The position numbers and the translations under genes are program-made. The notes beneath the pieces are model-generated. The model had not been told where the DNA came from and searched no databases. It worked only from the letters and a program-made list of their open reading frames with translations. 64,000 nt of DNA from Protea cynaroides. Its lineage: Eukaryota; Streptophyta; Magnoliopsida; Proteales; Proteaceae. The stretch covers positions 76,735,439-76,799,438 of the forward strand of contig CM053272.1 in the NCBI GenBank assembly GCA_028583415.1, written 5' to 3'. Each line of letters begins with the position of its first letter. Within the stretch, counting starts at the first letter, position 1. Positions 22,471 through 30,126 of the stretch are shown here, in pieces.

Positions 22471-23990
22471 ACATCCTAATCCCAATCCCGACGTATCGGT
22501 ATATAAGGTAAACGTCTGTCCTAGGATAGGAATAGTCAAAATCGGAGCAGATATCAATCTGGTCTTCAGTGTTTGAAAACTCTTTTCACACTTATCCGTC
22601 CATACAAATTTTTCGCCTTTCTTGGTCAAACTTGTGAGAGGTACGGCAATCTGAGAATAGTCTTCTATGAATCTCCGATAATAACCAGCGAGACCCAGAA
22701 AACTTCTAATTTCTGAAATGCTCTTTGGTGCTTCCCATTTTACGATAGCCTCGATCTTACTGGGGTCCACTTTGATTCCTTCAGCGGATACTACATGGCC
22801 TAGAAAGGCGACTTCACTTAGCCAAAACTCACACTTTGAAAATTTGGCGTATAACCTCTGTTTCCTTAAACGCTGTAGGGCTGCGTTTAGGTTCTTGACA
22901 TGGGTTTCCTTGTCCTTGGAGTATACCAATATGTCATCAATAAATACTATAACTGACGTGTCCAACATATCGTGGAAAACTCAGTTCATAAGTTCCATGA
23001 ACGTTTCTGGTGCATTAGTTAATCCGAATGACATCACTAAGAATTCATAATGTCCGTATCTTGTCCTGAAATTTGTCTTCGGAATGTCACCTTCTTTAAT
23101 CTTCAGTTGATGATAGCCTGATCGAAGATCGATCTTTGAAAATACTTTTGCTCCCTGTAACTGATCGAACAAGTCATCGATCCGAGGTAGCGGATATCGA
23201 TTCTTGATTGTCAGTTTGTTCAACTCCCGATAGTCGATACATAATCGAACGCTACCATCCTTCTTCTTTACGAACAACACCGTTGCTCCCCATGGAGATA
23301 TACTGGGTCTAATATAACCCTTATCCAGCAGTTCTTGTAATTGCACTTTTAATTCCTTCAGTTCAGTAGGAGCCATTCTATAAGGTGCTTTTGATACTAG
23401 TGCGGCTCCGGGTAGAAGGTCTATTACAAACTCCGTGGCTTGGTCGGGTGGTAATCCGGGTAGTTCCTCCAGAAATACATCAGGAAAATCTCGCACGACA
23501 TCAATATCTTCCATTTGTGGCACGTCCTTGGTTAGGTCGACCACTGATACTAGATATCCGACGGCTCCCTTTTCAAGGCACTTCTTGGCCTTTAATGCTG
23601 AGAGTATGAGCTTGCGTCTCCTGGGAAGTTTGGTTCCCGAGAAACTGAATTCTGTTCCTTCTTTGTCTTTGAACGTTAGCTTCTTTTCGACGTATAATAG
23701 GTTTGTTGAATGCAGAGCTAACCAGTCCATTCCCAAGATGACGTCAAAGTCTGCCATCTCAAGTTGTATTAAAGTTGCATCTAAGGTTTTCTCGCCAATG
23801 AGAACTGGACATGGCCCATAACCTTTCTTTAATTCCACTTCTAATCCCATCGGTGACCGTACAAGTAATTTGTAGTCTAATGTTTTGATGGGTAAATTGG
23901 TCTTCTTTCCAAACGACATAGATATAAATGAATGCGTAGCTCCTGAATCAAAGAGTACTCTGGCGGGTATGCCATTGATAGGTACGATAC
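22471..23990 (-). pseudogene. protease and reverse transcriptase, F-I copy 2 (truncated)
   Basis: The frame is open from the intron acceptor at 23990 (IVPINGIPARV) to a TGA at 22983-22981 (an Arg CGA codon in the sister copy), then open again to 22471. The protease site LFDSGATHSF is intact, unlike in the inserted copy. RT has PLPRIDDLFDQL, IDLRSGYHQLKI, MSFGLTNAP and VFIDDILVYSK. The frame breaks off at the RNase H start (LYTDTSGLGLG). Confidence 0.85.
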
Positions 23991-24017
23991 CTATGATTCA
24001 TTTTTACTTAGTCTACA
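23991..24017 (-). other. 3' part of the gag-protease intron of F-I copy 2
   Basis: Twenty-seven bases from the insertion point to the acceptor AATCATAG|GTATCG. Together with 35972-35930 on the other side of the insertion it makes a 70-bp intron, the same size as in the inserted copy. Confidence 0.6.
24013..24017. repeat. Target-site duplication, left copy (CTACA)
   Basis: CTACA directly before the 5' LTR equals CTACA at 35925-35929 directly after the 3' LTR: a 5-bp duplication as made by Ty3/Gypsy integrases. Confidence 0.9.
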
Positions 24018-24371
24018 TGTAAGACCCGTGTCAAACTAACCCGGTCTTACCACCTTGAACCAGGTTTACCCATCATGGTTGAGTCAAGTGGACCAAGGGC
24101 GTGAAGGAGATCGAGATCCCAGGTATTAAATCGACCCAAAAACACTTAATTTCAGGGGAGGGTCGCATACCCAGCCAAGTAGGGTCGGACCTCCCAAAGC
24201 AGAATGTCAGACCCTCAGATTTTAAAGGAGGGTCGGACAGCTTAAGACCCTAGGGTCGATGGGATCATCGACCCTCGGATCTTGCCGAAAATAGAAATTA
24301 GGAAAGGTCGAAATTTTATGATTGGATTCCTTCCTAATTTTAAAGGGACTTATTTTAGGATGTTTCTAGCC

Positions 24372-24379
24372 TATTTAAG
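24372..24379 (+). promoter_or_regulatory. LTR TATA box (F-I)
   Basis: TATTTAAG followed by GGACGTCCC, between the two motif clusters and ahead of the purine-rich leader. The same box is at 33978-33985 in the 3' LTR. In the LTR at 59532 the position holds a canonical TATAAATAG. Confidence 0.65.
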
Positions 24380-25048
24380 GGACGTCCCTAAGCCACTTTC
24401 ACTCCTTTCACAACCCTAATTGAATTGAGAGAAAGAGAGGAGAAGGAAAGGAAGAAGAGGAGAAGCAAGGAGGAAAACCTAGCAAAAAGGAGAAGAATTT
24501 CAGAGGAAAAGTAATCTTCTCAGGTATGGATACTAATTCCATGAGTTTCTACAGACCTTAGGATAATTATCGAAGAGAGAGTGATCTCGGAGAAACCCAA
24601 ACCATCCATCCATGGTTAGGTTTTCATGGAAAACCATAGGAGGATGCACGAAAACTATTTAGATGGTTTATACATGGTTCTAAACCATGGAATGAATGTT
24701 GAGTGAATGTAGGAAGCAAGCCATAGGACTCCAAACAAGAAGAATGGATTAAAAAGTAGATATTGGACCAGAGTGCACCGAGGGTCGCACCGAGGGTCGA
24801 TAGACCATCCGACCCTAGGTGTTTCTGACCATCGACCCTCAGCATTCGGGAAGTCCAGAATGGAGGGAGGGTCGATAGACCCATCAACCCTAGCATCGAC
24901 CCTAGCATCGACCCTCAGTTGACAGAATGGTTTTTAATTTCGGAATTAATTCTAATTAAATTTTATCGGCTTTGTTAGGTCTGCTAGCAATCTAATAACA
25001 TTGTAACGGTGATTTTAAAGCTTGGAAAATATCTTATAACAAGCTAAG

Positions 25049-25910
25049 GTGAGGAACCATAACTCCAAATTAAATTGGTTAATAACAAACTGTTTTCTTT
25101 TCATTGAGTCCTATGCCATGTTTGATTCTATGTGAATATGTTGTAATGTGCATACAGCATGCCATCCAATATTTCTATTACTTGTTCATGCATATTTACT
25201 TTATTGTTTATAACATGATGATGATGATGATGATAGGAATAGGCATGTGCTTGTATGTGTGTGGTTGATGTACTTGATGCGAGCGAGTATCAGGGGATGT
25301 GTGATGAGAACGTCAATAAACGTTAACCTTTGGCAGGTCTCAGCATTTTAGCTCTATCTCTAACTCAAGTCTTGTGCATTGACATCGTCGTATCGCCATT
25401 ACCTTAGCGGAACTATTATGTCATAGAGTATCAGGGGAGGTGGTCTCGGTCCTTGTAGTCTCTTACTCTACCGGGGGGCCTTAGCTCTATCTCTATGGGC
25501 ATTCTGAGGGATGCTGGGGTGAGGCCTTGGATACATTGTTTGGCATTAGGATTGGTTAGTAGCGAGCCCAGTTTGCAAGCCCTCACTAACTGGGGCTTAC
25601 GTGTTAGTATAGCATTATATAGCAATAAACGTTAACCTTTGTTGTATAATGTTATGGTAGGGTGGATGGGGACGACGATAAACGTTAACCTTCGGGCGGG
25701 CTTCCACACCCTGTGTATAGAGGCGGTGTCAATAAATGTTAACCTTTGACCACCCAACCTTTCTATTGTGCATTGCAAACTATAAACCAGACCAAAGATA
25801 TAAATTGATTTTTTTTGCATGCATATGTATTGTTGCATTGTTTTGGCTACTCACTGAGCCGTGTTGTGTGCTCACCCCTCGACGTCGAATATTTTTAGTT
25901 GATGATGTAG
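25049..25910 (+). other. Putative LTR leader intron, 862 bp
   Basis: Donor AAG|GTGAGG at 25049 and acceptor TTGATGATGTAG ending at 25910. The matching pair in the 3' LTR (34655-35516) is also 862 bp. The donor is kept in F-II LTRs (15889) and in the LTR at 59532 (60582). Splicing is not shown; the evidence is site conservation. Confidence 0.45.
25314..25748 (+). repeat. Four dispersed copies of CAATAAACGTTAACCTTTG
   Basis: Copies at 25314-25332, 25623-25641, 25676-25694 and 25730-25748, with one or two changes each. The same four are in the 3' LTR (from about 34919) and in the reverse LTR (about 40250-40686); three are in the LTR at 59532. None is seen in F-II LTRs. Confidence 0.85.
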
Positions 25911-26032
25911 GTTACACAGTCGAAGATTATATGAACGCGTCTGCGTATGGGAATATAGCAGCAATGGAAGCTGGAGCTGAAGATGATACACACGACCCCT
26001 CTTGCCAGTGCAACTCGTGTGTATTTGAGTAG
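25911..26032 (+). CDS. Conserved LTR mini-ORF, F-I 5' LTR
   Basis: Phase-1 frame after the acceptor: YTVEDYMNASAYGNIAAME, then an acidic stretch, then CQCNSCVFE and a TAG at 26030-26032. It aligns with mini-ORFs in the other Tekay-like LTRs here. No start codon is needed if it is an internal exon; the upstream exon is not identified. It could encode a small Cys-containing peptide or be a leftover of a captured exon. Confidence 0.45.
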
Positions 26033-26321
26033 ATATTTTTATAGGTTTCTTTAAATTTATAAAGACATGTATTTGATATTTACATAAGTATGTCTCAGTT
26101 GAAAACAGAATAATATACTATTTAATTAATGGAATCATCTTAGTTCTTAGTTCATTTATTTATAAATTTTCCGCTATTGTGTATTTACTCTGATTATGAT
26201 TACGGATGTGTGTAAGTTTGGATAACCCAGGGATAGCCTATTTGAGATCCTGGTTGAACCGTTGGATATTTAGCGGTTCATCACACCATTCTGGTTAGAC
26301 CAAAATTGGGGTGTGACAACT

Positions 26322-26333
26322 TGGTATCAGAGC
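26322..26333 (+). other. Primer-binding site, initiator-Met tRNA type
   Basis: TGGTATCAGAGC three bases after the LTR end is the complement of the 3' end of plant initiator tRNA-Met, the usual primer of Tekay/Del chromoviruses. Confidence 0.85.
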
Positions 26334-26599
26334 TTCTCAGGCCTTGCCCGCCAAACTAACATATATACGAGACAATTGTGAACTGAGCTAGGATAAATTA
26401 AAAACTTTAATACAAACAAACCATAAACACCTGTGTTGATTGAGACCAAATTAACAAGAGAATAATACATCTATTAAATGGGAAACAAGTTACATACAAT
26501 GAGAGAGAAAAATAAATGCATAAACATAACGAAAGCAGAGTACAGTCCACAACCTGGACAGTTACTCTGTAGTACAAGACAAGAAAAATAAAAGTACAA

Positions 26600-27877
26600 T
26601 TAGGAAGCTAGAGGCGAAGGAGGAGGCGGTGCCTCACGGTCTCTGTCATAGTCCTCGGCATAGACCCTAATCAACCATGCCACCTAGGTCTGAGTCGCCT
26701 GTAGACTAGCTGTGAGATCAGCCACCCTCTGATCAGTCCGACGATGGGCGTCTAGGAGCTCCCCTATCCTCAGATCCGATGCGCGCTGAGCCTCTCTAAT
26801 CACGTGAAACATACTCAGTACGTCATCAACTGGTGGGCGTGAAGGACCAGCCCCATGAGAAGGACCAGTCTCCGGTGCCGAAGCCGCCATAGCAGAACTA
26901 CCAACCTTATCCGCTTGTGTGGGTGATGGCGGGGGTATCACGTCGACATCCATATACATACGATCATCATCGTCGACCGGATCTCCCCGAGCCCTAGCAG
27001 CAGCCTCAGCATCAGCCATCTCAACCCGAGTGTGAGGGCGCACCATCGCGTTCCTCTCCTCATCGCTAACCTCCGCATCTCGCAGCCCCATCTTGCAGAT
27101 AGCCTCCCAATCTAGAGGCAACGAGAAGGTCTTCTCCTGGATCTTCTCATCTACCAGATCCACCCCCAGACGGGTCAGTAGCACTGTAATCATGCGCCCA
27201 TAGGGTAGATTTCCCCTATGACCGGACAATGTAGCACTAATCATCGTCCGCATGATGATGTATGGAAGGCAGACCGGCTGTCGAGTGCATATACTGTAGA
27301 TCAAGAACTGTGTCAGCTGAGACACCCTCTCATAGTGCCCACTCTGCGGGATCAGATTATGCTGGATAATCTTGCAGAAAACCCGTGGAGTTGGACGTAG
27401 ATAACAAGCTCTCATCTGCCAACGATCAGGACGGAGCAACTGATTATCGATCTCTGCTCTCATCTCCATCTCAACAAACTGTGGCTCTCCCGGCGCACAG
27501 TACACCATGGGGCCATCAAAGGGAATGCCCAACAGATCGGCCAGCTGCCGATAATCAAAGGAGATGTGCACCCCTTTGACGTAACTAGTGATGCGCAACT
27601 CCTGACTACGCTCGACATCATTGTAATTCCCCACCACCTGGAGATTACAATAGAACTGGCGTACCAAGTCTGGACATGTGCACGCGACGTATGTGATGAT
27701 AGGGAGCCACCACATATCACCGAATGCTCCCTCTACATTGAACAAGGCTAGCTCAGCCAAGTTCACCATGCGACCCCCTTCCACTTTCTTACGGGCATAG
27801 TCAGCATACTGTGCCTCGGCTTCATTCGAACGGAAGCGAAGTGGATCACGCAATCTTGGCACTTTGGTACAGGCCAT
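26600..27877 (-). pseudogene. Antisense extra gene of F-I, copy 1 (one stop)
   Basis: The start MACTKVPR at 27877 is chosen because all three copies align from here and because a splice acceptor lies just before it. The N-terminal half resembles the putative plant transposon domain (VRQFYCNLQVV; ITSYVKGVHISFDYRQLADLLGIP; QHNLIPQSGHYERVSQLTQFL; NLPYGRMI). An acidic, Pro-rich linker and a short coiled-coil repeat follow (SDLRIGELLDAHRR). A TAG at 26686-26684 replaces Gln; the original stop is at 26602-26600. Transcription would run toward the 5' LTR. The role is unknown. Confidence 0.8.
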
Positions 27878-27882
27878 AGTAT

Positions 27883-28324
27883 CTACAAAATAAGAAAGAG
27901 AAAGAAACAAGGAGTTAGCAGGATAAAAATCTGAAATTTGATTTAATAACGACGTAAGTTGACCATAAAGTCCCATTTCTCACCATACAAGTGGGCATAA
28001 GGACTTACGAAGGTTTAAACATATCCTACAACCCACATGCAGTAGGAAATTTTAACTGACGATGTCCAATTTGAAGAAATTTAAGAAAAATAAAAAATTT
28101 CGATAAATTAGGGCAAAAAGAGAAAATTTCAAGTTTCTCGATGACCAACCGATGAAACTCAAAAATTTTTGAGGGCTTTCGTTCCTCGAGACACCAATAA
28201 CAAAAGCCCCCAATAAAAATCAAATTTTTACGGTTGGAAAAAGTTTAATTTGAAAAATACAAGTTAAATGAGCAAAAACCTAGAAATAAAAACCTAAAAA
28301 CGGGTAAAGTTGGGGAAAGTATAC
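27883..28324 (-). other. 5'UTR intron of the antisense gene, 442 bp
   Basis: Minus-strand donor CTCCACAG|GTATAC (intron starts 28324) and acceptor TTATTTTGTAG|ATACTATGG (ends 27883), with a pyrimidine-rich tract before the acceptor. The intron in the interrupted copy (37646-38087) is also exactly 442 bp, and 441 bp in the copy at 63495-63935. Confidence 0.7.
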
Positions 28325-28479
28325 CTGTGGAGGTGATGTGGAGGTCGGAACTCGGACTAAGAATGATCCACAACAGTGAAGTAGCACTGTAGCAACTCGG
28401 AGAGTAGAGACGAGTCGAAACGGAGCAGGAATAGTGAGAAATGACCCAAAATCGAATCTTAAAAATCTGATTTTTGGTC

Positions 28480-28682
28480 CGAGGGTCGGACAATTCGACT
28501 GACACCATCGACCCTCGGATCGACCCTCCAATCGACCCTCGGCTCTCGGGAATCTGACAGAAAATCGAGGGTCGGACTGAAGGTCGGATACCCATCGACC
28601 CTCAGCTCTCGGGAAGAACAGGTCATTCCCAGGGTCGAATCCCCAGGGTCGAACATACCAGCGACCCTCACCATCGACCCTG
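28480..28682. promoter_or_regulatory. GAGGGTCGA / TCGACCCTC motif cluster between antisense gene and gag
   Basis: About ten copies of the same motif as in this element's LTR clusters, in both orientations, with the neighbouring phrase CTCTCGGGAA also shared. It lies between the 5' end of the antisense gene and the gag start, so it is placed like a divergent promoter region. Confidence 0.6.
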
Positions 28683-28820
28683 CATAGAAAAGATAGTATT
28701 TTTTTTTATATAATGAGCTCGAATTGGAATTGATTGTTGGTTAACGTGCCTACATGACATATAAATGATTTCTCACCTATTTTGATGATTTTCAGGCACC
28801 ACCAATCATTAAAAAGAAAT

Positions 28821-30056
28821 ATGTCTGGACGTAGAGTTACCCGACAGACCCGAAATACAGTCCCACCACCACTACCAGTGGAGGAGACTAGTCAAGAGAA
28901 TAACCAGGCACAGGGTAATCCAGAATCGGAAAACCCTACAAATTTGCCACCTCCACCACCGGAGCTAGCAACTGTGATTATGAACCTAGCTCAGCAGCTA
29001 CAGCAGATGCCACATGCACAAGCTCAAATGCAGGTTGCAATGGGAGTTATGTTTCAAGCCAATCAGGCTGCAACCATGCACACTGGGCAAGCTAGTCAAG
29101 CACTGGGTAACCACCCAGCCCCTCAGACACCTCAACAACCGGCTGCACCGATTCCAGTGCAGGTCCCAGAAGCAGCACAAGGGATGCACAACTATCCACC
29201 CCGTATATTTGGGGCATACCAAAATTAACTGGATCACTCCCGGCTAGTGGAGAGATTTTTGAAAATGAAACCAAGAGAATTCAACGGCAAGCCGTCTGAT
29301 CCACTGTGGCCAGCACATTGGATAGACAAGATGGAAAGGACTTCCTTATGATGACTATCACTGAGGAAGAGAAAGTACTTTGCACCACCTTCATGCTCAA
29401 AGGCGACGCACACCATTGGTGGAAATCTACAAAGATGTACTTATTGACCAAGCACGCCCTACTGACATGGGCTATATATAAAGAAGCATTCTTCGAGAAG
29501 TATTTCCCAAGAAGCTTCAGAGATTCAATGGAGAAGGAATTTCTGAGTCTGTACCAGGGGCAGATGTCCGTAGACTCGTATCAACAGCGCTACGAAGAGC
29601 TGTTTTTCTTTGCACCGGCTAGTATGCAAGAAGAAGATACAAAAACCCATAGGTTCGTCGCGGGACTAAGAGGAAGCATAAGAGAAAATGTTCTGGGCTT
29701 AGAGAAGAATATTTACAACGAAGCTGTCCAGATCGCTCGAGTAATTGAATCGAGCCAGAAGGAGAGCTATTTCTCCCAGAACCGAGGAATCAAGAGACCG
29801 GCCGGAAACACCTACAATGGAGGCAATAATAGGACGTATAAACCTTTTCGTCCTCAGAATTTGGCTACTCCATCAAAGCCTACTTCAGCAGCTCAACCAC
29901 AGCCAAAGTCAAATTTTGAAGCCCCGAAGTGCTATAACTGCAACCAACCAGGGCATATGGCAAGAGAATGCCCAAAACCCAAGAAGCAGTTACATCAAGG
30001 ACGGGTATATGCTGTTACATCAGAGGATGCTGCCGCATCGCCCGATGTGGTCACAG
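28821..30056 (+). pseudogene. gag: gag, F-I copy 1 (broken)
   Basis: Start ATG at 28821 (MSGRRVTRQTRN), 25 bases after an acceptor-like TGATGATTTTCAG, so the leader may be spliced. A Pro/Gln-rich N-terminus is followed by the gag domain (HWWKSTKMYLLTKHALLTW, EAFFEKYFPRSF, SYQQRYEELFFFAP) and one CCHC knuckle (CYNCNQPGHMARECP). A TAA at 29226-29228 replaces Gln, and one A is lost near 29340. Gag ends at VVTG, where the intron begins; unspliced, it would continue 14 codons to the TAA at 30107-30109. Confidence 0.85.
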
Positions 30057-30126
30057 GTATGACCGAAACTTTTAAGATTATAATTACATTGATTGAGCAT
30101 GTAGACTAAGCAAAAATGAATCACAT
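30057..30126 (+). other. Putative gag-protease intron, F-I copy 1, 70 bp (acceptor mutated)
   Basis: Donor GTCACAG|GTATGACC; acceptor position AATCACAT|GTATTG, where other copies have AATCATAG or AATCACAG. The intron is AT-rich, 70 bp and not a multiple of three. Removing it would put gag and protease in one frame; leaving it in ends Gag. The AG-to-AT change suggests this copy has lost normal splicing. Confidence 0.7.

Larger units (their letters stand above)
24018..26318 (+). repeat. F-I 5' LTR
   Basis: TGTAAGACCC ... GGGGTGTGACA, 2301 bp. Motif clusters GAGGGTCG / CGACCCTC at 24157-24275 (before the TATA box) and 24779-24920 (after it); a purine-rich leader; a strong donor AAG|GTGAGG (GT at 25049); four copies of a 19-bp AACGTTAACC motif at 25314-25748; the CACTGAGC ... 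GCTCACC core; an acceptor and mini-ORF at its end. Against the 3' LTR it shows scattered substitutions and one 12-bp difference in the first cluster. Confidence 0.95.

Noticed and set aside
26322..26333. tRNA gene at TGGTATCAGAGC
   Set aside because: Only the 12-base complement of a tRNA 3' end is present, next to an LTR: a primer-binding site.
29014..29247. Alternative-frame ORFs overlapping gag (also 28998-29237 minus and 29745-30062 plus)
   Set aside because: They are shadows of the Pro/Gln-rich gag frame and are not kept in copy 2.
30057..30126. Programmed ribosomal frameshift as the cause of the gag/pol frame change
   Set aside because: No slippery heptamer with a following structure is evident, intron length varies between families while GT-AG borders and phase are constant, and several copies stop within the first codons.
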